A stretch of 5,419 nucleotides of DNA, taken from Rhodospirillales bacterium. Lineage in GTDB: Bacteria; Pseudomonadota; Alphaproteobacteria; SMXQ01. The notes beneath the pieces were generated by a model, which saw only the letters and a list, made by a program, of their open reading frames with translations, ran no database searches and was not told the origin of the DNA. The position numbers and the translations under genes are program-made. The DNA is taken from positions 1 to 5,419 of the forward strand of contig JAHEKA010000196.1 in the NCBI GenBank assembly GCA_024638585.1. The letters run 5' to 3'. Of this stretch, positions 1 through 5,108 are shown piece after piece (within the stretch, counting starts at the first letter, position 1; each line of letters opens with the position of its first letter).

Positions 1-227
1 CGCGCCAGTTGCGTGTGCGCGGGCTTGGCGGAATCAGCGTCATCGATTTCATCCATATGGAGGATGAGGCGGACCGGGCGGCGGTGCTGGAGCGGCTGAT
101 GGAGGGTCTCCGCGCCGACCCAGCGTTCATCCGCGCGACCGGAGTTTCCGAGCTCGGCCTGGTGGAACTGGCGCGTCGGCGCGGCGACGGAACCCTGGTG
201 GCGCGCCTGGCGGACGCCGATGATTGA
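1..227 (+). CDS. rng: Ribonuclease E/G family protein, C-terminal end (partial)
   Basis: The gene enters from the left edge; the first complete codon is at position 3 and the TGA stop is at 225-227. About 74 residues are visible. They begin with the family's most conserved stretch, LRVRGLGGISVIDFIHMED, which matches the usual LRNLGGIIVIDFIDM of RNase E/G; the Asp of the VIDF motif is one of the two metal-binding catalytic aspartates in this family. The end (GVSELGLVELARRR) matches the usual GLVEMTRKR segment that closes the catalytic core. No CPxC zinc-link follows, so this is the short RNase G-like form rather than full RNase E. The family makes endoribonucleolytic cuts in AU-rich single-stranded RNA, acting in rRNA and mRNA processing. 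It is followed 61 bases later by yacG on the same strand; I recall maf-rng-yacG as a common alphaproteobacterial order. The family is clear, but rng rather than rne is inferred from the short tail. Confidence 0.85.
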   Translation, partial: RQLRVRGLGGISVIDFIHMEDEADRAAVLERLMEGLRADPAFIRATGVSELGLVELARRRGDGTLVARLADADD

Positions 228-288
228 GACGGTGCCGTCCGCTGCCCAGGGGCTTGGCGTGAGAGGGGCAAGCCGTTAGGATCGCGCC

Positions 289-558
289 ATGGCTGAGGAG
301 ACAGGCAGAGGCGGCGGGTCAGAGAGGCCCAGCGCCGAGGTGAAGGAGTTCAAGGCCGCGGGCCGGGGGAAAAAGTGTCCGATGTGCGCCCGCCCCGTCC
401 ATGTGACCTATCGGCCCTTCTGTTCCAAGCGCTGCGCCGATCATGATCTCGGGCGTTGGCTGCGCGAGGACTACCGCATTCCCGCCGAGGAACCGCCGGA
501 CAGCGCCGAAGACGGCCAGAATCAGGATGTCGATGAGGCGTCCCAGGGCCGGGCCTAA
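289..558 (+). CDS. yacG: DNA gyrase inhibitor YacG (zinc-binding)
   Basis: This encodes an 89-residue protein with the four-cysteine zinc site of YacG: Cys30-x2-Cys33 (CPMC) and Cys45-x3-Cys49 (CSKRC). The family's following segment (CADHDLGRWLREDYRIP) is also present. YacG family proteins bind GyrB and inhibit DNA gyrase in E. coli; the role here is by homology. The N-terminal 28 residues (charged, Gly- and Lys-rich) and the acidic tail after residue 65 are extensions of low complexity flanking a core of roughly 40 residues. The ATG start has a TAGGA ribosome binding site at 277-281, seven bases upstream. The gene lies just downstream of the RNase E/G gene, with which it is probably co-transcribed. 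Its stop codon sits in the loop of a strong hairpin shared with the convergent glycosyltransferase gene. Confidence 0.93.
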   Translation: MAEETGRGGGSERPSAEVKEFKAAGRGKKCPMCARPVHVTYRPFCSKRCADHDLGRWLREDYRIPAEEPPDSAEDGQNQDVDEASQGRA

Positions 559-569
559 GGCGCCGGCCC
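546..569. terminator. Strong hairpin between convergent genes (likely bidirectional terminator)
   Basis: The arms GGGCCGGGCC (546-555) and GGCGCCGGCCC (559-569) pair as a 10-bp G+C-only stem with one bulged G (562). The three-base loop TAA is the yacG stop codon. It sits where yacG (+) and the glycosyltransferase (-) converge with 13 bases between their stops, so it could serve transcripts from both sides. No T-run follows on either strand, so it is not a classical intrinsic terminator; it may act with Rho or protect mRNA 3' ends. Confidence 0.45.
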
Positions 570-571
570 GC

Positions 572-1675
572 TCAGCCGCTTGCAGACTTGCGTGAGCGGC
601 GCCAGACCAGGGTCGAAGACACCGCGAAATTCCAGACCGCGCCGATGGCGGCCCCGATCAGTCCTGCGAGCCACCAGGGCAGGCCCCGCGCATGGGCGCT
701 GGTCGCGATGTCGACATTGACCACCGCGCCGACCGAACAGATCACCATGAAACCGATCAGTCCCAGCACCAGGCGCGATCCGCGCAGGCGCAGGTCTCGA
801 TAGGTCAGCAGGTTGTTGACGAAATAATTCGACACCATCGCCACCGCGGCGGCCGCCGCCTGGGCCCAGAGGAAGGACGCCCCCCAGCCCTTGATGCCGA
901 TGGCCAGCACCAGGAGATGGATCACGGCGCCCAGGCTGCCGACGATGATGAACATGATGAAGCGTGCGGGAATGAAATCGCGCACAAGCTTCTGGATGAC
1001 CAGCAAGAGGAATTCCCAAACCACTAAGGTGTCGAGCTTGCTTTCGCCGTGCTGCCGGGTGCCGAACTCGAATGGCAACTCCTTGATGCGGAGCGAATCG
1101 CCGGCCGCCGATACCATGTCGAGAAGGATCTTGAAGCCCATGCCGGACATCGACCGGACGGTCCGATCATAGACCTCGCGGCGCATCATGAAGAAGCCGC
1201 TCATGGGATCGGTCAGTTCCGCCCACAGGACGAACTGGCCGAGGCTGACGGCGAAGGCGCTGATTCGCTGGCGCCATTTGTTCCAGGTGCCGACCCCGCC
1301 GCCTTCGATGTAGCGGCTGCCGATCACGAGGTCCGCTTCATCGGCCCGCAGGCTGGCGAGCATCCGGGGCAGGAGGGTCTCGTCGTGCTGCAGGTCGGCA
1401 TCCATGACGGCGAGGTAGGGGCTGGCGGAGGCCGCCATGCCTTCCAGACAGGCAGACGACAGGCCGCGCCGGCCGATGCGATGGATGAACCGCACCCGGG
1501 GATCCGACCGGGCGAGGTCCTTGAGGGCTTCCACCGTGCCGTCGGTGGAATCGTCGTCGACGAAGATCACTTCCCATTGGATGCCGGCAAGCACCTGGTG
1601 AAGCTTCTCGACCACCAGGCTGACATTGTCCCGCTCGTTCAGGGTCGGGACGATGACGGTCAGTTCAGTGGCCAT
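572..1675 (-). CDS. GT2 family polyprenyl-phosphate glycosyltransferase with C-terminal GtrA domain
   Basis: This is a 367-residue protein. Residues 1-230 are a GT-A (GT2, dolichol-phosphate-mannose-synthase-like) domain: TVIVPTLNERDN near the start, FVDDDSTDG (about 38-46) for nucleotide binding, VMDADLQHD (90-98) as the DxD metal site, VIGSRYIEGG (117-126), and RQHGESKL (207-214). Residues about 234-360 form a GtrA-like membrane domain with four predicted hydrophobic helices and the typical SNYFVNNLLTYR and VWNFAVSSTLVWRR motifs. The fused architecture is known for enzymes that move a sugar from a nucleotide sugar to a polyprenyl phosphate at the inner membrane, with GtrA aiding anchoring or lipid-linked sugar flipping. 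The actual sugar and lipid cannot be read from the sequence. The start chosen is the ATG at 1675, just before ATELTVIVP. The frame stays open upstream, but that part is the methyltransferase gene read in another frame. It overlaps the methyltransferase gene by 11 bases, implying translational coupling. Confidence 0.93.
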   Translation of the reverse strand: MATELTVIVPTLNERDNVSLVVEKLHQVLAGIQWEVIFVDDDSTDGTVEALKDLARSDPRVRFIHRIGRRGLSSACLEGMAASASPYLAVMDADLQHDETLLPRMLASLRADEADLVIGSRYIEGGGVGTWNKWRQRISAFAVSLGQFVLWAELTDPMSGFFMMRREVYDRTVRSMSGMGFKILLDMVSAAGDSLRIKELPFEFGTRQHGESKLDTLVVWEFLLLVIQKLVRDFIPARFIMFIIVGSLGAVIHLLVLAIGIKGWGASFLWAQAAAAAVAMVSNYFVNNLLTYRDLRLRGSRLVLGLIGFMVICSVGAVVNVDIATSAHARGLPWWLAGLIGAAIGAVWNFAVSSTLVWRRSRKSASG

Positions 1676-2432
1676 CGCGCTTCGTGCCGGTGGCGAATAA
1701 CAGTAAGCCCAAGCGGTTGGTGAGTCCGCGCGGTTCCAGGCGCGCCAGAGTGTCGGCGAGCCGCCAGGACAGGCCTGCGGCGAAGGGCGCGGCCAGCATG
1801 TAGCCCTCGACCGTGACATCCGTGGCGCCTGCGTCTTCCAGCAGGGACCGCAGGCTCGCCCGGTGAAAGCGTGTGATGTGCTGTTCGCTGTAATCGACGC
1901 CGCCCACGCGGCTGACCAGGCGTTCGACCAAGGGCCAGGCGCTCCGGTAATTGGGTGTGGAAACGAAGATTCTCCCGCCCGGCCTGAGCACGCCGAGGGC
2001 ATTGCGGAGAAGTTCCACATTGGCCGGGCGCGGGAGGTGTTCGATCAGCTCGATCAGGGTGACGGCATCGAAGCTAGCGGGTTTGAACGGCAGGGGCCCT
2101 TCGGGAATGGTTCGGAACGACCGCCCGGGGCCGCCATAATGGGTTTCGGCATAAGCGATCTGCGGCTCGGCGATATCGATGCCGAGCGAGCTATGCGCTC
2201 CTTCGGCCAGGCTGCCGATGAAGGTGCCGGGGCCGCAGCCGATATCCAGGTGACGGTGAAAACCTTCCAGGGCGGCGGCGAAGCGCCGGAACTTCATGTG
2301 GTGCCATTTCGACTGCACCCCGGCGCCGGCGCGATAGACGTGGTCGTAATATCCGGCCGGCAGCCGATCGTAGTCGAAGCCCGGCCCGCCTGGGCCGGGA
2401 CGCGTCTCTACTGTTCCAACCGATCGGGTCAC
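1665..2432 (-). CDS. Class I SAM-dependent methyltransferase
   Basis: This is a 255-residue protein with a Methyltransf_11/23-like Rossmann fold. Motif I is LDIGCGPGT (62-70), the acidic residue binding the SAM ribose is in GIDIAEP (84-90), motif II-like FDAVTLIELIEHL is at 121-133, and LRPGGRIFVSTPNY (149-162) is the usual post-motif strand. The N-terminal part (LPAGYYDHVYRAGAGVQSKWHH, from residue 24) is a recognisable substrate-side extension of related bacterial enzymes, and HITRFHRASLRSLLEDAG (185-202) is typical of the C-terminal half. The substrate is unknown. Pairing with a membrane glycosyltransferase suggests a sugar or lipid-linked intermediate, but this is inference. The start is GTG (2432) with purine-rich GAGGGATGGTGGG upstream; no good in-frame ATG lies nearby. 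It is the first gene of the minus-strand operon and overlaps the glycosyltransferase by 11 bases. Confidence 0.88.
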   Translation of the reverse strand: MTRSVGTVETRPGPGGPGFDYDRLPAGYYDHVYRAGAGVQSKWHHMKFRRFAAALEGFHRHLDIGCGPGTFIGSLAEGAHSSLGIDIAEPQIAYAETHYGGPGRSFRTIPEGPLPFKPASFDAVTLIELIEHLPRPANVELLRNALGVLRPGGRIFVSTPNYRSAWPLVERLVSRVGGVDYSEQHITRFHRASLRSLLEDAGATDVTVEGYMLAAPFAAGLSWRLADTLARLEPRGLTNRLGLLLFATGTKRDGH

Positions 2433-2506
2433 GAACCCACCATCCCTCGCGCCTTGAAGCGCCGGCCCCCGGAAGGCTCACGGCCGTGTCCCGGAGAGGC
2501 TCAGTC

Positions 2507-2547
2507 TTGGTTAACAGCCTATATAATATTGCCCGTTCCTTAACCAA
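2507..2547. repeat. Perfect 8-base inverted repeat flanking the AT-rich promoter core
   Basis: TTGGTTAA at 2507-2514 and TTAACCAA at 2540-2547 are exact reverse complements, separated by 25 bases that include the AT-rich core. The centre-to-centre distance is 33 bases (about three helix turns), so two protein molecules could bind on the same face. The right arm overlaps the candidate -35 box of the minus-strand operon. The half-site resembles the TTAACC-type sites known for CtrA in alphaproteobacteria, but it does not match the full TTAA-N7-TTAA consensus. The repeat is seen directly; an operator role is inferred. Confidence 0.45.
2520..2547 (-). promoter_or_regulatory. Candidate promoter of the methyltransferase-glycosyltransferase operon
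   Basis: Read on the minus strand, TTGGTT (2547-2542) and TATATA (2525-2520) form -35/-10-like boxes 16 bases apart, roughly 90 bases upstream of the GTG start of the methyltransferase. The -35 differs from consensus TTGACA at two positions and the -10 from TATAAT at two. The same AT-rich core contains an exact TATAAT on the plus strand (2522-2527), but no -35 box lies at proper distance there. The element is one of very few AT-rich stretches in this region. Confidence 0.45.
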
Positions 2548-2589
2548 AGATTTCGCGGGCTCTGGCGGGCCGGGCAGCGGGCCGGGCGC

Positions 2590-2618
2590 TTTACAGGCGG
2601 GCCGATTGCCCCTATAAC
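2590..2618 (+). promoter_or_regulatory. Promoter of tRNA-Phe
   Basis: TTTACA (2590-2595) and TATAAC (2613-2618) are separated by exactly 17 bases, each one mismatch from the sigma-70 consensus. Transcription would start near 2625, about 25 bases before the tRNA. A short hairpin (GGCC 2630-2633 and GGCC 2639-2642, five-base loop) lies in the resulting leader. Confidence 0.65.
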
Positions 2619-2649
2619 CGCTCCCCGCAGGCCGTTCCGGCCACCCGGT

Positions 2650-2725
<76 letters not shown>

Positions 2726-2742
2726 CTTTTCTTCGATTATTG

Positions 2743-2764
2743 AGGCCCCATCTGGGGCCTTATT
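2743..2764 (+). terminator. Terminator hairpin after tRNA-Phe
   Basis: AGGCCCCA (2743-2750) and TGGGGCCT (2753-2760) are perfect reverse complements, giving a G+C-rich stem with a tight loop, followed by TATT. The T-run is short, but position (18 bases after the tRNA) and stem strength fit a factor-independent terminator for the tRNA transcript. Confidence 0.7.
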
Positions 2765-2887
2765 CATTGGCAACATGGCTGCATCACAACCCGGTTCTTT
2801 CCAATGAGCCCGCTGAGCCATGTTTCGTCTCTAAATGTTGCCTGAACGCGAAAATCATCAAAGGCTCACCAATACCGCTTTAGTCTC

Positions 2888-3141
2888 TGGAACAGCCTTC
2901 AATTTCTGGATTGCACAGTGATCGAAGCGGAAACCGGGAACCGGATCATACGCAGGTATGAACCGATAAGGGGCAGAGCAATCAGCGCTGGAGACTGGAC
3001 AAGGGCAGGATTCGCGGCATGTTCGGCAAACTCAAGAACATGTGCGTGGATGTCAAAAACGCAAAAAACCGCACGGGAACACGCTTGATCCTGTGGCCGT
3101 GTCATAACAGGTCCAATCAAGAATGGACGGCGAGGAAATAG
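2888..3141 (+). pseudogene. Decayed ricin-type (QxW) beta-trefoil lectin fragment
   Basis: Two adjacent reading frames give lectin-like protein. From 2888 to about 2960 one frame reads FLDCTVIEAETGNRIIRRYE, resembling the usual CLDV...NGTxVxLYxC unit. From 2962 the next frame reads DKGQSNQRWRLDKGRIRG, then MCVDVKNAKNRTGTRLILW and PCHNRSNQEWTARK, ending at TAG (3139-3141). The motifs NQRW (2980-2991) and NQEW (3115-3126) are the QxW signatures of ricin B-type repeats and lie 45 codons apart, a normal repeat length. The order Cys-x-Asp-Val ... Gly-Thr ... Leu-Trp-x-Cys ... Asn-Gln-x-Trp is characteristic. Intact family members bind sugars and are usually secreted or attached to enzymes. The remainder of the gene is not found upstream and a frame change near 2955-2965 is required, so this is a 3' remnant. 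The assignment is by motif recognition only. Confidence 0.6.
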
Positions 3142-3218
3142 GGACCGGCGAGCCAAATTTGCCGAACGCGTCCGGCAATTCCGCTAACCCTTCATGCTCC
3201 GAACCGGACATCAGCCAT

Positions 3219-3248
3219 CTGTCAATTTTGTCCTTTCCGGTTTTTAAT
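3219..3248 (+). promoter_or_regulatory. Candidate promoter upstream of the Sel1-repeat gene
   Basis: CTGTCA (3219-3224) and TTTAAT (3243-3248) are separated by 18 bases; the -10 box has five of six consensus bases and the -35 box four. Transcription would start near 3255. That lies after the upstream-most in-frame TTG (3252), which argues against that codon as the start of the Sel1-repeat gene. Confidence 0.35.
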
Positions 3249-3268
3249 TGATTGGGTGATTGTCCAAC

Positions 3269-3277
3269 GGGAGGAGG
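3269..3277 (+). promoter_or_regulatory. Strong ribosome binding site GGGAGGAGG
   Basis: This is the best Shine-Dalgarno sequence in the window. It lies five bases before the ATG at 3283, which opens a 16-codon ORF out of frame with the Sel1-repeat coding region. It is 46 bases or more from the in-frame ATG codons at 3324 and 3330, too far to serve them directly. Its position therefore suggests that translation was meant to start at 3283, with a signal peptide. Confidence 0.7.
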
Positions 3278-3282
3278 TTGCC

Positions 3283-3333
3283 ATGCTCATACGAACTGCC
3301 ATTGGCCGAGTGCCGGGGATGGCATGGGCATGA
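3283..3333 (+). other. 16-codon ORF resembling a frameshifted signal peptide of the Sel1-repeat protein
   Basis: The ORF MLIRTAIGRVPGMAWA starts 5 bases after a very strong ribosome binding site and ends at TGA (3331-3333). A charged residue followed by a hydrophobic stretch is what the N-terminus of a secreted Sel1-repeat protein normally looks like. Shifting by one base near 3310-3330 would join it to TGATLDIEKGLAAAKRGDY, the start of the Sel1-repeat region. As it stands, its stop overlaps the ATG at 3330 in an ATGA arrangement. This would also allow termination-reinitiation. A frameshift (real or sequencing error) is my preferred reading. Confidence 0.5.
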
Positions 3334-3869
3334 CCGGGGCGACGCTGGATATCGAAAAGGGGTTGGCTGCCGCCAAGCGTGGTGACTATGCGGCGGCGCT
3401 TAGGGAGTTGCGACCGCTGGCTGATCAAGGCAATGCCAGGGCACAGTACTTCCTGGGGGTCCTGTATTTTGAGGGCAACGGCGTCACGCAGGACGTCGCT
3501 AAGGCGGCAGAGTGGTTCCGCAAGGCCGCCGAGCAGGGGGATGTTAATGCCCAACCTAGCCTCGGTGCCATGTACGCCAGGGGCCTTGGTGTGCCGCAGG
3601 ACGATACCAAGGCGGTGAAGTGGTATCGCAAGGCCGCCGAGCAGGGATTCGCCGAGAGCCAAGTCAATCTCGGTTTGGCTTACTACAATGGCCAGGGCGT
3701 TCCACAGGACCATGCGACAGCGTATATGTGGTTCAGTCTGGCAGCAGAAAATGGTGATAGGGAAGGCGCGAAAGCCCGGGACCTGCTCGCCAAGTCCATG
3801 ACCTCCGACCAGATTGCCAAAGCACAGAAGCTGGCGCGGGAATGGCTAGAAACGCGCAAAATGAAGTGA
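3324..3869 (+). CDS. Sel1-like repeat (tetratricopeptide-like) protein
   Basis: From the ATG at 3324 this encodes 181 residues. An initial helix pair (GLAAAKRGDYAAALRELRPLADQG) is followed by three Sel1-like repeats of 36 residues at about 37-72, 73-108 and 109-144. Each has the pattern A-x2-LG-x-(L/M/A)Y-x2-G-x-GV-x-QD-x3-A-x2-W(F/Y)RKAAEQG; the third is closed by MWFSLAAENGD. The tail (about 145-181) is charged and helical, as often in these proteins (SDQIAKAQKLAREWLE). Such solenoids bind other proteins; many are periplasmic. No catalytic residues are expected and the partner is unknown. The in-frame extension up to TTG 3252 encodes an implausible Cys/His-rich segment and was not used. ATG 3330 is an alternative start. 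With either start it lacks a signal peptide, which seems to be left in another frame just upstream, so the gene may be frameshifted. Confidence 0.8.
   Translation: MGMTGATLDIEKGLAAAKRGDYAAALRELRPLADQGNARAQYFLGVLYFEGNGVTQDVAKAAEWFRKAAEQGDVNAQPSLGAMYARGLGVPQDDTKAVKWYRKAAEQGFAESQVNLGLAYYNGQGVPQDHATAYMWFSLAAENGDREGAKARDLLAKSMTSDQIAKAQKLAREWLETRKMK
3519..3646 (+). repeat. 20-base direct repeat within the Sel1 units
   Basis: The 20 bases encoding RKAAEQG in the first repeat (3519-3538) recur exactly at 3627-3646, 108 bases later, which is exactly one 36-codon Sel1 unit. Other parts of the two units have diverged at the DNA level. It reflects tandem duplication or gene conversion of repeat units and is a possible site of repeat-number change. 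Confidence 0.8.
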
Positions 3870-4016
3870 CATCGTTGACGTCCGCTTCTTGATGCGGCAG
3901 AGGGCTTCCATCCGCGACGTGTTTGCCCGAGCGCTTTTACCTCCGCTTAAGCTTTGGAAAGGCTTCGGTCGCAACATCTCCGACCGCGTCGAGCGCTCCG
4001 ATAGGACGTGGATCGA
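3870..4016. other. Short spacer between the Sel1-repeat gene and the chimera
   Basis: The genes converge here. The only symmetrical element is a 6-bp inverted repeat, CGGTCG (3966-3971) and CGACCG (3981-3986), with a nine-base loop and no T-run. An ORF of 53 codons on the plus strand (3892-4053) crosses into the antisense of the ppx end. I recognise no family in it and see no ribosome binding site. The usual ppx neighbour rlmE is not seen beside the ppx end. Confidence 0.5.
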
Positions 4017-4967
4017 CTACTTTGGGGAGGCCACCACGGCCTTGCGGTCGTAAAGCCCGGCTAACGCCGTAAAGCGGCGCATCGCGACGTCGCCCAGAAA
4101 AAAATTCATCTTGCCGGGAATGGTCAGGATCAGCGATTGCGCATCCAACTGGAGGAAAACTTCATCCAGCAAATTTGGCGCCCCACCGGAAATCGTCAGC
4201 CCAAGGCGAAGGGCGCGCCCCACCTTCATGGCATGGTCGAGCCCATCGTCATCGATCAGCGGACGGACTTTGTCCTGCGCGACACCTTGACGGCCGCCCC
4301 CATAGCGCGCGCCGATCATGAAGGCGAGCCGCACCCGTTCCTCATGATTGATCGCCGCCAACGGAAGGTGCAAAACCCGGTTGAAGGCATCGTCCGCCCG
4401 GTAGTCCGGATGACCGCTCCAACCCAAATCCGAAAGCGCCGCGGCGGCCTCCCTAAGGCGCTTGGCCTTGGGATCTTCATCGGGAAACAACGGATCCGCC
4501 CAACGCACCAGGGGCCCTCCCTTCAGGCCAAACCGCGATTCATTGCTGCCATATTGAGCGCAGGCGGCGCGCAGGGGATCGGCGGATCTCTCTTTCTTCT
4601 TCAAGCGGCTGTAGAGCCAACCTTCGCGCAAGCCGTAGGCGGAAAACACCACCCTTTTGGGTCTCGTGCGAAGCAGCAAACGCTCCATCAGCTGTGCCGC
4701 CATCGGCAGGGTCGAAAGCCTGGCCTTGGGCACGCCCGGGAGGCCGCGAAGGGATTCCGGTCCCAATCGGCCTACGAGCCCGCAGATATCAAGGGCGCTC
4801 CGCCGGCTCATTTCATATTCGTGAATGACATGGAGCGGATATCCGGTGTGCCCCATGTGAATATTGGCAAAGGCGCGCCAAGCACCGCCCACGGGATAGA
4901 AAGTGCGGCCCTTGATGTCCTCCAGCCAGGATATCCCCTTTAACGCCTTGTCGAAGCGAGCGGTATC
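4017..4967 (-). pseudogene. ppx: ppx/gppA 3' fragment (exopolyphosphatase, N-terminus missing)
   Basis: These 316 residues resemble the Ppx/GppA family. Recognisable blocks are DKALKGISWLEDIKGRTFY, PVGGAWRAFANIHM, TGYPLHVIHEYEM and LPGVPKARLSTLPMAAQLME. RPKRVVFSAYGLREGWLYSR, the family's hallmark near the end of the phosphatase domain, also stands out. A helical C-terminal region follows (LSDLGWSGHPDYRADDAFNRVLHLP, HEERVRLAFMIGARYGG), the HD-like third domain of bacterial Ppx. The C-terminus (ending ASPK, TAG stop) seems complete. A full-length protein would be roughly 500 residues. The missing first part carries the DIGSNS-type and GGGSxEL phosphate-binding motifs of the actin-like ATPase fold, so no polyphosphate or pppGpp hydrolysis is expected. 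The reading frame of the fragment is intact, so loss of the 5' end is recent or artefactual. Confidence 0.85.
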
Positions 4968-5108
4968 GCCGGAGCCGTTCGGGCCCATGATGGCATGCAC
5001 TTCCCCGGCGCGTACGCTCAGGTCAATGCCGCGCAGAATTTCATGATTGTCGACCGTCGCGGTCAGTCCCCGCACATCCAGCAGTTCAGGGGCATTATTG
5101 TTGATCAT
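4017..5108 (-). CDS. In-frame chimera: SufC N-terminus fused to Ppx/GppA C-terminal part
   Basis: This is an uninterrupted 363-codon frame made of two unrelated families. Residues 1-47 are the start of the Fe-S assembly ATPase SufC, up to the Walker A sequence HAIMGPNGSG. Residues 48-363 are the C-terminal two thirds of an exopolyphosphatase/guanosine pentaphosphate phosphohydrolase (Ppx/GppA). The switch is at about 4967/4968, where the expected GSGKST becomes GSGDTA. The product would lack the Walker A lysine, signature and Walker B motifs of SufC. It would also lack the N-terminal nucleotide/phosphate-binding segments of Ppx. Neither activity is expected. The start is ATG 5108, overlapping the sufB stop in ATGA, with AAGGAAG as ribosome binding site inside the last sufB codons. 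I know of no natural SufC-Ppx fusion. The options are a genomic deletion or rearrangement junction, or an assembly chimera. The ORF is certain; its biological meaning is not. Confidence 0.85.
   Translation of the reverse strand: MINNNAPELLDVRGLTATVDNHEILRGIDLSVRAGEVHAIMGPNGSGDTARFDKALKGISWLEDIKGRTFYPVGGAWRAFANIHMGHTGYPLHVIHEYEMSRRSALDICGLVGRLGPESLRGLPGVPKARLSTLPMAAQLMERLLLRTRPKRVVFSAYGLREGWLYSRLKKKERSADPLRAACAQYGSNESRFGLKGGPLVRWADPLFPDEDPKAKRLREAAAALSDLGWSGHPDYRADDAFNRVLHLPLAAINHEERVRLAFMIGARYGGGRQGVAQDKVRPLIDDDGLDHAMKVGRALRLGLTISGGAPNLLDEVFLQLDAQSLILTIPGKMNFFLGDVAMRRFTALAGLYDRKAVVASPK
4968..5108 (-). pseudogene. sufC: sufC 5' fragment (Fe-S cluster assembly ATPase SufC)
   Basis: The first 47 residues match SufC closely: LLDVRGLTATVDNHEILRGI followed by DLSVRAGEVHAIMGPNGSG, the beta-strands leading into the P-loop. 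Intact SufC is about 250 residues and powers the SufBCD scaffold complex through ATP hydrolysis. Here about 200 residues are missing, starting with the catalytic Lys of Walker A, and the downstream suf genes (normally sufD, sufS) are absent from the window. Its place directly after sufB with a four-base overlap is the normal operon position, so the left side of the junction is authentic suf sequence. Confidence 0.85.

Larger units (their letters stand above)
2726..3282. other. Gene-poor stretch after tRNA-Phe
   Basis: Over about 550 bases no intact gene is convincing on either strand. It contains the tRNA terminator hairpin, the decayed lectin fragment (2888-3141) and a candidate promoter with ribosome binding site for the next gene. 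I see nothing recognisable in 2765-2887 or 3142-3218, apart from a 6-bp hairpin (TTGCCG 3159-3164, CGGCAA 3173-3178) with no T-run. Base composition is visibly less G+C-rich here than in the genes to the left, as expected for decaying or acquired DNA. An open frame of 85 codons on the minus strand (2899-3156) looks like an antisense shadow of the lectin fragment. Confidence 0.6.

Noticed and set aside
1049..1723. Long plus-strand ORF of 224 codons
   Set aside because: It is a shadow of the glycosyltransferase gene on the opposite strand; its composition (Ala, Gly, His, Asp-rich) is typical of an antisense frame in G+C-rich DNA.
1676..2020. N-terminal extension of the glycosyltransferase frame up to 2020
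   Set aside because: The extra 115 codons are an out-of-frame reading of the methyltransferase gene; the GT2 domain begins properly at the ATG at 1675.
1863..2543. Plus-strand ORF of 226 codons
   Set aside because: It is antisense to the methyltransferase gene, which has intact SAM-binding motifs on the other strand.
2899..3156. 85-codon ORF on the minus strand
   Set aside because: It matches no family I know, has no evident ribosome binding site, and is antisense to plus-strand sequence carrying clear QxW lectin motifs.
3252..3323. TTG start at 3252 for the Sel1-repeat protein
   Set aside because: The added residues are Cys/His-rich and unlike a signal peptide, the strong ribosome binding site lies downstream of this codon, and the candidate promoter would start transcription after it.
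3892..4053. 53-codon plus-strand ORF after the Sel1-repeat gene
   Set aside because: No ribosome binding site and no recognised family, and its end is antisense to the ppx C-terminus; too weak to call a gene.
4137..4943. Plus-strand ORF of 268 codons
   Set aside because: It is antisense to the Ppx/GppA part, whose family motifs are clear on the minus strand.
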